63,120 nt of DNA from Acidobacteriota bacterium (GCA_003222895.1 QHXI01000051.1:1-63120), one strand, 5' to 3'; positions 35,269 to 42,090 are shown, counted from the first letter of the stretch. Numbers and translations are program-made. The notes: a model not told the origin generated them from the letters alone.

Positions 35269-36071
35269 CTTCGCTCATCACTCTGCTAACCGACTTTGGC
35301 ACGCAGGATTATTTCGTCGGTGCGATGAAAGGAGCGATCCTTTCAATCAATCCCGCCGCGCAAATTATTGACATCACGCACGACATTTCGCCACAGGATA
35401 TCCACGCCGGAGCATTCAACTTCGTTTCCATTTACAAAGACTTTCCGCCGGGCACGATTCACCTCGGCGTCGTCGATCCAGGTGTCGGTTCGAATCGATA
35501 TGCTCTGCTCATTGAGTGCGCTCAACAATATTTCATTGGCCCTGATAACGGTTTGTTTAGCTGGATCTGTGAACGAGAAGGGAAGTTTGTCGCGCGGCAG
35601 TTAACTAACGAGCAGTTTTTCCGTCAGCCTGTGAGCGCAACTTTTCATGGCCGCGATGTCTTTGCGCCGGTTGCGGCAGCGTTGTCGAATGGCGTCAATC
35701 CTGAAGAATTCGGTCCGCTGATTGAAGATATCGTGTTACTCGAATCGTTAGAACCGAAGACAACCGCGAAAGGGATCGAGGCGCGCATCATTCACATCGA
35801 TCGCTTCGGAAACTGCATTACGAATCTGAGGCGCGAGCATTTCGGTGACGAGGAAGTTTCTGCCGGGATGAGCTTGAGCGTTAACGAAGAGCGCGTGACT
35901 TCTTTTCGTAAATTCTTTTCTCAAACCACGGCTCACGGCGGCGACGAATTATTTATGATCGTCGGCAGCGCGGGCTTTCTGGAAATCGCGGCGCGCAACG
36001 CTTCTGCTGCTTCAATACTGAAGGCCCGACGCGGCCAGCCGATCATTCTTTCGACCGAAAACAACGGGTGA
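35262..36071 (+). CDS. S-adenosylmethionine hydrolase (DUF62 family)
   Basis: A 269-residue member of the SAM hydroxide adenosyltransferase family, which splits SAM into adenosine and methionine (relatives are fluorinases and chlorinases). LITLLTDFGTQDYFVGAMKG carries the conserved Asp; THDISPQDI, GVVDPGVGS and FIGPDNGLFSWI follow, with the C-terminal RIIHIDRFGNCITNL. No halogenase-type insertion is seen. The only start near the conserved N-terminus is a TTG at 35,262, located in the inverted repeat and lacking an obvious ribosome-binding site. Confidence 0.92.
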   Translation: MKPSLITLLTDFGTQDYFVGAMKGAILSINPAAQIIDITHDISPQDIHAGAFNFVSIYKDFPPGTIHLGVVDPGVGSNRYALLIECAQQYFIGPDNGLFSWICEREGKFVARQLTNEQFFRQPVSATFHGRDVFAPVAAALSNGVNPEEFGPLIEDIVLLESLEPKTTAKGIEARIIHIDRFGNCITNLRREHFGDEEVSAGMSLSVNEERVTSFRKFFSQTTAHGGDELFMIVGSAGFLEIAARNASAASILKARRGQPIILSTENNG

Positions 36072-36161
36072 AACTTCTTTCATTTCACTATTTCGCGGTC
36101 GCTTGTCACGCTCTTATCGCTCTGCTATCTTCGACACATCAAACTATAAAGGACGCACATA

Positions 36162-37310
36162 ATGGCTAACGCGAAAGATACTGCGACAGGCAGCGCAGTC
36201 GCCACCGGACTGCGCGGCGTGATTGCCGCGGCATCATCAATCGGCGACGTCAACGGCGAAAAAGGCGAACTGATTTATCAGGGCATCAACATTCACGACC
36301 TGGCGACGAAATCAACGTTCGAAGAGGTTGTGTTCCTGCTTTGGAACGGAAGGTTGCCAAAGCGCGCGGAACTAGATGAGCTAAGAAAGAACGTCGCTGC
36401 GTCGTACGAGATCCCACAATGGGTTCGCGGCCCGATCGAATATTTTCCGAAAGATGCCGAGCCAATGGATACGCTGCGCACTGCGGTGTCAGCGCTCGCG
36501 TTTTTCGATAAAGAAGCGCGCGACCTCTCACGTGAAGCCAGCATAAGGGTAGCGACGCGCCTGACCGCGCAGTTCCCCACAATCGTTGCGGCGATCGATC
36601 GCGCGCGCCGCGGCTTGAAACCAATTCCTCCCAAACCCGAACTAAACATCGCGACCAATTTTCTTTACATGCTCAAGGGCGAGATGCCTGACGAGTTTGA
36701 CGCGCACGTCCTCGATGTGGCTTTGATTCTCCAGGCCGATCACGAATTGAATGCTTCGACCTTCACTGCTCGCGTAGTCGCCGGCACGCTCGCCGATATG
36801 TATAGCTGTGTGACCGCCGCGCTGGGCGCTCTGTCCGGACCACTGCACGGTGGGGCAAACACTGCCATCATGAAAATCCTGCTTGAGATTGATAGCGTGG
36901 ATCAGGTCGAAAGCTATGTGAAAGACGCTCTCTCGAAGAAGAAAAAGATCATGGGGTTCGGCCATGCGGTTTATAAGACGGAAGATCCGCGTGCTACGCA
37001 TCTGCGACGCTTCTCGAAAGAGATGGGCGAGCGCAAGGGTAACCCGAAGTGGTACGACATCACGGCAAAACTGGAAGAGATCATGAAGCGCGAGAAGAAT
37101 CTACTTCCGAACGTCGATGCCTATTCAGCTTCGACTTATTACATGATGGGAATCCCGCTCGACCTTTACACGCCGATTTTTGCGATCAGTCGCATCAGCG
37201 GTTGGACGGCGCATATCCTCGAACAATACGCCGACAACAAACTGATCCGTCCGCGCGCTGAGTACATCGGACCACGCAACGTGCCGTATGTGCCGATTGA
37301 TGAAAGGTAG
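36162..37310 (+). CDS. gltA: Citrate synthase
   Basis: A 382-residue citrate synthase of the shorter (type I-like or methylcitrate-synthase-like) group, condensing acetyl-CoA (or propionyl-CoA) with oxaloacetate. The catalytic His residues lie in GPLHGGAN and MGFGHAVYK; the Asp is in NVDAYSASTYYMMGI. The protein begins ...GLRGVIAAASSIGDVNGEKGELIYQGI, the normal N-terminus. Citrate and methylcitrate activity cannot be separated here. Its 3' end faces the precursor-peptide operon. Confidence 0.94.
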   Translation: MANAKDTATGSAVATGLRGVIAAASSIGDVNGEKGELIYQGINIHDLATKSTFEEVVFLLWNGRLPKRAELDELRKNVAASYEIPQWVRGPIEYFPKDAEPMDTLRTAVSALAFFDKEARDLSREASIRVATRLTAQFPTIVAAIDRARRGLKPIPPKPELNIATNFLYMLKGEMPDEFDAHVLDVALILQADHELNASTFTARVVAGTLADMYSCVTAALGALSGPLHGGANTAIMKILLEIDSVDQVESYVKDALSKKKKIMGFGHAVYKTEDPRATHLRRFSKEMGERKGNPKWYDITAKLEEIMKREKNLLPNVDAYSASTYYMMGIPLDLYTPIFAISRISGWTAHILEQYADNKLIRPRAEYIGPRNVPYVPIDER

Positions 37311-37548
37311 GCCCGAGTCGAGAATGGAAAGTCGAACGCTCGACGATTCGTATGTTCGGAATCCTCTCGAATAAATCAGGCCTCCGGGAACCCAGAAGAC
37401 TTGGGTCGGACCATCCTATCGTGCAACGGAAATCCGCCGTGGGGTCAGTCCAACCCACACAAGATGACCGGAGCGAGGAGAGGCCCGCGGTTGCCCGCTC
37501 TTCGTGTTGAGCGCGATGCTGGCCGCTCGAAAACTTCTCGTCACGTCC

Positions 37549-37833
37549 TCAGCATGGTCTGGTAAAGGTTCTAGGCACGTTATTGTGCGATATGCAATGG
37601 CATATCTGAAATGGGGGAATACAAACCTGCCCAAACCGGGGAATCGGAAAACATAGTCGGTGACACGGCCCACAATCGGGTTGCTTGCAGGAGTCCGAGC
37701 CTTCCGGATCGATACCGGTATCAAGTTGGGCGGGACGCAAACTGCCGCCCCCATGTCCGAAGGTCCGAACCGTTCGGTGCCCCTCGTCTGTTGCATACAG
37801 GGATGCGGCAGCATTAAATCCTGGTGTCCTCAT
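37549..37833 (-). CDS. Cys-rich precursor peptide A, PGF leader family
   Basis: 94 residues from an ATG at 37,833 with AAGGAGG 8 bases upstream. The leader MRTPGFNAAASLYATDEG has the shared PGF-x-A-x-x-S-L motif. The tail has eight Cys (49, 54, 57, 61, 71, 78, 80, 94), including CGPC and CHC. It aligns with peptide B, also 94 residues, over the whole length: CGPC, G-x-VC-x-P and a C-x-C-x-SHN-x-V segment then a terminal PC are shared. Last gene of the precursor operon. The product could be a disulfide-rich or otherwise modified secreted peptide; the modification is not known. Confidence 0.8.
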   Translation of the reverse strand: MRTPGFNAAASLYATDEGHRTVRTFGHGGGSLRPAQLDTGIDPEGSDSCKQPDCGPCHRLCFPIPRFGQVCIPPFQICHCISHNNVPRTFTRPC

Positions 37834-38143
37834 TTTATAATCCTCCTTAAACGTCAGCTCTGCCAGGGGGGCATGGTAACACAGCGTCAGCATGACAAGT
37901 TGCGTGCATAGATTGTAATTGCCGGCCTTTGTTTTAGACGGAGGCTTTCGCCATAAATCCAGGCATGTTCATTTTCCCCGCCACGGCAAGCGCCACCATT
38001 CGAAACGAGAAAGCGTTATGCTCTCAGCGACAACAGAAAAATTTCGCGCGCGCCTAACAACCTGGCCCGCCAATCGCAAGAGACGACAATCTTGCCATCT
38101 CTCGATGATCGGGCCTTGAGATGCTCGCCGCTCGAGGTCCTCG
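37834..38143. other. 310-base gap between precursors A and B
   Basis: This contains a leader-only precursor remnant (37,934-37,972) and the ribosome-binding site of peptide A. Sequence next to the stop of peptide B resembles that next to the stop of peptide A (shared CGAGCGGC and AGCATC), so this is the flank of a duplicated unit. No other credible gene is seen. Confidence 0.55.
37934..37972 (-). pseudogene. Leader-only remnant of a precursor peptide
   Basis: ATG at 37,972 opens a 12-codon frame, MNMPGFMAKASV, ending in TAA at 37,934-37,936. The first residues equal the leader of peptide B (MNMPGF) and keep the A-x-(A/S) spacing, but a stop codon replaces the rest. The upstream ribosome-binding site is weak (GGCGGGGAAA). 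I read it as a dead precursor copy between B and A. Confidence 0.6.
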
Positions 38144-38428
38144 TTATGAATAGCACGGTAGCGGGAAGCGTCTAACGACACCGTTATGCGATACGCATGC
38201 GCAGTGCTTGACTGAAGGAGTACAAACCTTCCGCCCAAAAACGATGAAGCATCTGCCCTCTATGCATGGCCCGCAAAAGGGCTCTGAGCAATTCCCCACT
38301 TCTGTATGGATATCATCAAGCTGCGTGGCATGCACCGCTTGGGCTTCGCAGGCGAAAACTCCGGCCATTCGATACATCTCTTTCACTTGGTTCAGCGACG
38401 CTTCAGCATCAAATCCAGGCATATTCAT
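38144..38428 (-). CDS. Cys-rich precursor peptide B, PGF leader family
   Basis: 94 residues from the ATG at 38,428 (an in-frame GTG at 38,437 lies within the ribosome-binding region, AAGAGG standing 8 bases before the ATG). The leader is MNMPGFDAEASLNQVKEMY. Eight tail Cys (47, 52, 55, 60, 69, 76, 78, 92) match those of peptide A, with CGPC, GRKVC, CACVSHNGVV and a final PC; one extra Cys is at 27. The duplicated-gene relationship with A is clear. The unusual Cys spacing (4-2-4-8-6-1-13) may form a defined fold. Confidence 0.8.
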   Translation of the reverse strand: MNMPGFDAEASLNQVKEMYRMAGVFACEAQAVHATQLDDIHTEVGNCSEPFCGPCIEGRCFIVFGRKVCTPSVKHCACVSHNGVVRRFPLPCYS

Positions 38429-38450
38429 TTCAATCACCTCTTTGGTTTAG

Positions 38451-38552
38451 TTAGCGCTCATGGTAAGGAAACAACCTGGTGACTCGGAACAGAAGCTCCT
38501 CGGTCACGTCGACTCGGGTCGAGGACTTCTCCGGCGACATTGATCCCGTCGC
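38451..38552 (-). pseudogene. C-terminal remnant of a duplicated PatG-like domain
   Basis: On the minus strand this segment encodes about 26 residues ending at TAA (38,451-38,453) that align without gaps with the C-terminus of the 39,564-40,511 protein: both have an EK-x-x-TRVDVTEE-x-x-F core and end P-Y-x-x-R before the stop, 16 of 26 identical. An in-frame TGA lies just upstream at 38,553-38,555, so the rest of the gene is missing. It sits between peptides C and B. Confidence 0.75.
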
Positions 38553-38562
38553 TCAACACGCC

Positions 38563-38823
38563 TCAGACGTATGTACAGCTGAAACAGGCGGGATTTGCGA
38601 GTCCAGCATGAAACCACATACATCCACTATTGAAGAAACATGGAAAGAACGCGGCAGGTGCACCGAGAGCCGTACACAGCGCACCCAAAGCCGTGCGAGT
38701 CCCGCAGTTAACTCGAAACGCGGGAGAGATAACTGCTTCCCGCGGTGAAAAGTTAGCTTGAGACTCATACTGCTCACTTGTCATGCGGAGTGAACCATCC
38801 GCAGTAAACCCAGGTAGATTCAT
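38563..38823 (-). CDS. Precursor peptide C, PGF leader family
   Basis: 86 residues; the ATG at 38,823 follows GGAAGGAG. The leader MNLPGFTADGSLRMTSEQY keeps the shared motif. The tail is hydrophobic and aromatic with six Cys (40, 50, 62, 68, 80, 83), including FFPCFFNSGCMWF, and is unrelated to the tails of A, B or H. A 15-base perfect tandem duplication lies 12 bases before the start (38,836-38,865). Predicted substrate of the cluster protease; final form unknown. Confidence 0.78.
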   Translation of the reverse strand: MNLPGFTADGSLRMTSEQYESQANFSPREAVISPAFRVNCGTRTALGALCTALGAPAAFFPCFFNSGCMWFHAGLANPACFSCTYV

Positions 38824-38835
38824 TTCTTTCTCCTT

Positions 38836-38865
38836 CCCTTAAGTGAAATCCCCTTAAGTGAAATC
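38836..38865. repeat. 15-base tandem duplication upstream of peptide C
   Basis: CCCTTAAGTGAAATC is present twice head to tail at 38,836-38,850 and 38,851-38,865, just before the ribosome-binding site of peptide C. It may be replication slippage, or a spacing element affecting translation. Confidence 0.85.
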
Positions 38866-38943
38866 GTCCATATCTATTTTCCGGTAAACAGACGCGCGCT
38901 TGCAACTACGCGCTGAGAACGACAGTCCGCTAAGAGTGAACAA

Positions 38944-39186
38944 CTATCTAAAGCAACCGGCACGATCCATAACTCCCTCCCAAAACTCTGCCCGGTTGTA
39001 GGCTCCTTCGTTGTAGGCCCCCCAAACCAATTCAGCCAGCACATGGCAAACCCTGGCCATAGCGGGTTGCACAGTTGCCACAGCATCATTCGAATCAAAC
39101 GGGGTGGTCAGGCCATATCCCTTCCGGACCTTTGCAATTGCGTTCTCAGCGGTAAAGCCTGGCAAGTTCACTTTAAGAGTTTTCAT
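38944..39186 (-). CDS. Precursor peptide D, PGF leader family
   Basis: 80 residues; the ATG at 39,186 follows AAAGGAGA. The leader MKTLKVNLPGFTAENAIAKVRKGY keeps PGF-x-A. The tail is amphipathic, aromatic and Cys-poor (Cys47, Cys78), with a small internal repeat in GAYNEGAYN and an end in EGVMDRAGCFR. It shows that tail chemistry varies while the leader stays, as in other RiPP families with permissive processing. The assignment rests on leader and position. Confidence 0.75.
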   Translation of the reverse strand: MKTLKVNLPGFTAENAIAKVRKGYGLTTPFDSNDAVATVQPAMARVCHVLAELVWGAYNEGAYNRAEFWEGVMDRAGCFR

Positions 39187-39204
39187 GTCTCTCCTTTTCG
39201 GCCA

Positions 39205-39262
39205 TTAGTAATTTGAGAGTACTCCCATTTCCTGGTTACGTCGCGTAGACCTGCAAAGCTTC
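39205..39262 (-). pseudogene. Possible second PatG-like C-terminal scrap
   Basis: Minus-strand bases here align at DNA level with the 3' end of the PatG-like gene: TCGAGAAG, then after 15-16 bases GACGT(A/G)ACC and AGGA, with one-base shifts that break the frame. It lies between peptides E and D, the same place as the clearer scrap between C and B. The match is short, so this is tentative. Confidence 0.4.
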
Positions 39263-39290
39263 TCGATCTTCAAAAGAGGGCGCTCTGCCG

Positions 39291-39533
39291 TTAGCCGATC
39301 GTGGGTCTAAGTACAGACCGTATCGCAGTAGCCGCCGCGCCGATGCAGGCAGGATTAGGACCGCCAAGGCATGCCGCTGTTTCCGCGCCTATGGCCACTG
39401 CACACTTGAACCATTTGGGCATTTGTGGAATCACAGTATCAATTTGTGTTCGCTCCCACTTTACGTTCGTCCGTGAGTGATGAGAAGTATCGGAAAGCGA
39501 CGCGTTGGCGGAAAATCCTGGAACGTTTCTCAT
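39291..39533 (-). CDS. Precursor peptide E, PGF leader family
   Basis: 80 residues; the ATG at 39,533 follows GAGGAGG. The leader MRNVPGFSANASLSDTSHH carries the shared motif. The tail has a Gly/Ala-rich hydrophobic segment (CAVAIGAETAACLGGPNPAC) with Cys44, 55 and 63, then AAATAIRSVLR: it could insert in or cross a membrane, as many peptide bacteriocins do. It starts 30 bases after the PatG-like gene, with a small hairpin between them. Confidence 0.77.
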   Translation of the reverse strand: MRNVPGFSANASLSDTSHHSRTNVKWERTQIDTVIPQMPKWFKCAVAIGAETAACLGGPNPACIGAAATAIRSVLRPTIG

Positions 39534-39543
39534 TTTGCTGCCT

Positions 39544-39563
39544 CCTCGAAAGGTTCGACCTTT
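39544..39563 (-). promoter_or_regulatory. Small hairpin between the PatG-like gene and peptide E
   Basis: On the minus strand GAAAGGT and ACCTTTC pair around a 3-base CGA loop, immediately after the PatG-like stop codon and before the ribosome-binding site of peptide E. It might set the ratio of enzyme to precursor mRNA. No T-run follows. Confidence 0.4.
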
Positions 39564-40511
39564 CTATCGATCAAAATATGGTGACATCTTCGTCACCAGG
39601 AATGGAAACTCCTCGGTCACGTCTACACGAGTAAAGAACTTCTCGACCACATAGGTCGCGCGGTTCGTGAACGAAAAGATCACGTCAACGACGTTGCGCG
39701 TGCTGCTCAGCGGCGACCTCTGAACGTCCACTGCAGTCAACGAAGAGTTCCGCCCGAACGCATCAGCGGCCGTGGTGTAGATCGCCGGATAGCGAACGGC
39801 CAGATAATTCAATGCGCGATGATCGTCGGTCGACCCAGCATTGTCCGCGGCCAGCATGATCCGATCGAACAACTCTTCCGCCGCTGGGCCAAATTCTTTA
39901 GCCGAAGTCTTTTCTGGTCGCGGAATAGCCTTGATGAGCGCATCACGATCAAAGGAATAGATTTGATCGAATATGACAATTGGCGCCATCAGTCCGTTGC
40001 ACATTTCCGGTGGAGCGATTGGTCCCCGCACGCCCACCACGACATCAAGGTCGAGAGGGCTTGGCTGGGGACGCACCGCCTCAAGCAGTTGGTCGTAGTC
40101 GGCGGGATCACGTGGCACGAGGATGTAAGTCTCCAGACCCTCAATACTAAATACCCAGCACACTTGACGTGCGATGTAGCGATTCGAGCGCTCGGACAGC
40201 ACGGCGTGGGCCGCTGCTCGGTCGGTGAGCCCCTTGGTATCAGCCCGCCCCGTCGCCTGCGCAAATTCCTTTTCCACCGCGAGAGTCGGAAAGCGCATTT
40301 CGACGCGGCCGATCGCAAAGACATAGGACGGCGCAGTCGCGCCATTGCCATTAGAGGCAGCCGTCGCTCCGCAGGTCGCACAAGTCGCGGGGTTCACTTG
40401 AGGGTACTGGGCCCTTCCGGCGTTGTTGTCGGCAGGCGGTGCAATTATCTGACCTGCGTTAACAGCATCTAGTTGACTTGTCGATTGCTCATTCAATTCA
40501 GATTGTTCCAT
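39564..40511 (-). CDS. Standalone PatA/PatG-type C-terminal domain protein
   Basis: 315 residues from the ATG at 40,511 (AAGGAG upstream). After a disordered N-terminus and a CATC pair (Cys44/Cys47), the sequence resembles the region that follows the protease domain in PatA/PatG-family cyanobactin maturation proteases: YVFAIGRVEMRFPTL, EKEFAQATGRAD, CWVFSIEGLETYIL, GVRGPIAPPEMCNGL, DQIYSFDRDALIKAIP, RALNYLAVRYPAIY and the end TRVDVTEEFPFLVTK. It has no protease triad. The protease is encoded separately upstream, so the normally fused enzyme appears split. It probably recognises precursors or the protease partner. Family recall is from memory. Confidence 0.72.
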   Translation of the reverse strand: MEQSELNEQSTSQLDAVNAGQIIAPPADNNAGRAQYPQVNPATCATCGATAASNGNGATAPSYVFAIGRVEMRFPTLAVEKEFAQATGRADTKGLTDRAAAHAVLSERSNRYIARQVCWVFSIEGLETYILVPRDPADYDQLLEAVRPQPSPLDLDVVVGVRGPIAPPEMCNGLMAPIVIFDQIYSFDRDALIKAIPRPEKTSAKEFGPAAEELFDRIMLAADNAGSTDDHRALNYLAVRYPAIYTTAADAFGRNSSLTAVDVQRSPLSSTRNVVDVIFSFTNRATYVVEKFFTRVDVTEEFPFLVTKMSPYFDR

Positions 40512-40546
40512 GACCCTTCTTCTCCTTTCGGGATAAAAAGCAAGTT

Positions 40547-40750
40547 CTATCGCCTGCCAGAAAAAACCATCCAGCGATTGAGAGCCGCTGCCCGCCGTTC
40601 GCAACCGCCGCAAGGCTTGATGCCGACGGCATAAGTAGCGCGTTTGATAACGTCACCTAGTCCGACCTCTTTGTCGCTTACGAAACCAGGCAGGCGCACC
40701 TGGAAGGGCTTTGAGTGACGCTCATTAATACGAGGCTTTGTCTCCTTCAT
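40547..40750 (-). CDS. Precursor-like peptide G with CGGC motif
   Basis: 67 residues from the ATG at 40,750 (GGAAAG upstream). It has an internal RLPGF, then VSDKEVGLGDVIKRATYAVG and CGGCERRAAALNRW. The GLGDVIKRAT...CGGC...LNRW pattern is one I recall from small uncharacterised proteins in many bacteria, so it may be less like the other peptides: perhaps a zinc- or metal-binding short protein, or a precursor with a CxxC core. The PGF at 21-23 and position between protease and PatG-like gene favour the cluster. The frame remains open upstream, but no good start precedes this ATG. Confidence 0.65.
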   Translation of the reverse strand: MKETKPRINERHSKPFQVRLPGFVSDKEVGLGDVIKRATYAVGIKPCGGCERRAAALNRWMVFSGRR

Positions 40751-40811
40751 ATTCTTTCCGATTCGTAATGCGGCTTCCGCCGTGCTCGCGAGTGCCGAAC
40801 TGTTGCTTTGG

Positions 40812-41075
40812 TTAACAAGCCTCCTGGAAACAGAATGGCTTACCCCAGCTGCAGACTTCCCCGCCTGCCCACTGCAAATAGCAATGGGATATCTTGCAGC
40901 AAATCGTTTGCTTGCCATTTCGACACGGAGTTCGTTCCCAGCACTGCTCATCGCCCCGACCTTGTTGAGGTTCAATCCTGGCCGAGGCATCCGATAAGCT
41001 GCCCGGAAAGTTTGTCCATTGGCTCGCTGGTTTTGCGAGCGATGCTTCCGAAGTGAATCCCGGTATTCTCGTCAT
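40812..41075 (-). CDS. Cys-rich precursor peptide H, PGF leader family
   Basis: 87 residues; the ATG at 41,075 follows AAAGGAG (the longer frame from 41,144 overlaps the protease stop and has no such site). The leader MTRIPGFTSEASLAKPASQW keeps the motif. The tail has eight Cys (45, 51, 59, 60, 65, 75, 82, 87) with a CC pair and a terminal Cys, in a pattern different from A and B. It lies directly downstream of the protease, which is its likely processing enzyme. Confidence 0.8.
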   Translation of the reverse strand: MTRIPGFTSEASLAKPASQWTNFPGSLSDASARIEPQQGRGDEQCWERTPCRNGKQTICCKISHCYLQWAGGEVCSWGKPFCFQEAC

Positions 41076-41133
41076 GTTGTTTCTCCTTTCGAACGGATCG
41101 TTGATTTGATAAGAGCCATTTCTTGCGTGTCCA

Positions 41134-42090
41134 TCATCCGGCACGCTTGATCAAGTCTTGATAGGCCGCCCACGCATCGAGTAACGGTGGGACAACCGTT
41201 GGACTTCTTTGGAAACCCGCTCTTGTTACGGCGCTCTTCACCGCGGCTGCCGTCGCCTTCGGAAATACTGACAACAACAACGTGATGGTCCCGGTAACAA
41301 ACGGAGCCGCCGCGCTTGTCCCGCCGAATGTAGGCGCTTTGCCGTTAACACCGAGGCTCGTGACGCCGTCACCGGGCGCGCTAAGTCCTCGCCTCCCGAT
41401 GGAATTTCCGAGATTCGAATAACCAAGTGGTCTGCCTCGAAGGTCACATGCAATCACCGGAATAACCCAAGGATGACGCGTGAGAGCAGTACTACCTACT
41501 CTTCCCTGATTGCCCGCCGCCACGACGACGATAACGCCGCGCCTTGCGGCATAATCAAGCACCTCTTCTAACTTCCTTTCACCTTTAGAAGAGGGTTGCG
41601 CGAGCGCCGCACTCAGGTTAATCACGTGAGCGCCGCCCTCAATGCAATCACTGAGCGCTGTGGCGAGTTCTTGCGGAGTCGCGCTTGGCATATGACCGTT
41701 CGCCGATGTTCCCTCCGCGAAAATTGGCCTTACGAGCAGAGTACACTTCGGGCAAATGGCTGGGGCGGCCGAACCTCTCGTTGCACACAAGATGCCTGCC
41801 ACGAAAGTTCCGTGCATACACGCCACGCTGTCGGCTCGCGCGCAAGTGCCGGCGAGCGTTCCAGGAATCTCACGGATATTTGTATTTGATAGATCCTTGT
41901 GGTTAGAGGCAATAGGCCCGTCTATTAGCGCGATCGTCGTTTCAACTCGACCGCTGCTGAGTTCCATGAGTGGTCTGAGCTTAACCAGATCCAATGGACT
42001 CGCGGCGTTCCGCACAGCTGGAGAAAATAGACTCGCAGGCTGCCTGTAAGAGGAAGTTGTAATCCGCGAAATGGGAGTCGTTGGAAACAC
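41134..42090 (-). CDS. Subtilisin-like (S8) protease of the precursor cluster
   Basis: 318 residues, GTG start at 42,090 with AAAGGAA upstream. The S8 triad is complete: Asp57 in ALIDGP, His93 in HGTFVAGI, Ser259 in GGTSAAAPF, and oxyanion Asn194 in AAGNQG. Extra Cys (83, 91, 102, 113, 116, 148) include CPKC. There is no signal peptide, so it is probably cytosolic, like PatA/PatG-type maturation proteases. The protein ends soon after the catalytic domain; the PatG-like C-terminal region is a separate gene 623 bases downstream, beyond two peptide genes. It likely removes the PGF leaders. Macrocyclisation is unproven. Confidence 0.85.
   Translation of the reverse strand: MFPTTPISRITTSSYRQPASLFSPAVRNAASPLDLVKLRPLMELSSGRVETTIALIDGPIASNHKDLSNTNIREIPGTLAGTCARADSVACMHGTFVAGILCATRGSAAPAICPKCTLLVRPIFAEGTSANGHMPSATPQELATALSDCIEGGAHVINLSAALAQPSSKGERKLEEVLDYAARRGVIVVVAAGNQGRVGSTALTRHPWVIPVIACDLRGRPLGYSNLGNSIGRRGLSAPGDGVTSLGVNGKAPTFGGTSAAAPFVTGTITLLLSVFPKATAAAVKSAVTRAGFQRSPTVVPPLLDAWAAYQDLIKRAG

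Noticed and set aside
37416-37814. 132-codon minus-strand open frame overlapping peptide A
   Set aside because: It has no ribosome-binding site and overlaps peptide A in another frame. Peptide A has a perfect site and a conserved leader.
37660-37911. Plus-strand open frame opposite peptide A
   Set aside because: It is a shadow of the Cys-rich peptide gene, without start signals.
37969-38238. 89-codon minus-strand open frame between peptides B and A
   Set aside because: It overlaps the 3' end of peptide B and has no leader motif or good ribosome-binding site. It is likely the decayed flank of the duplication.
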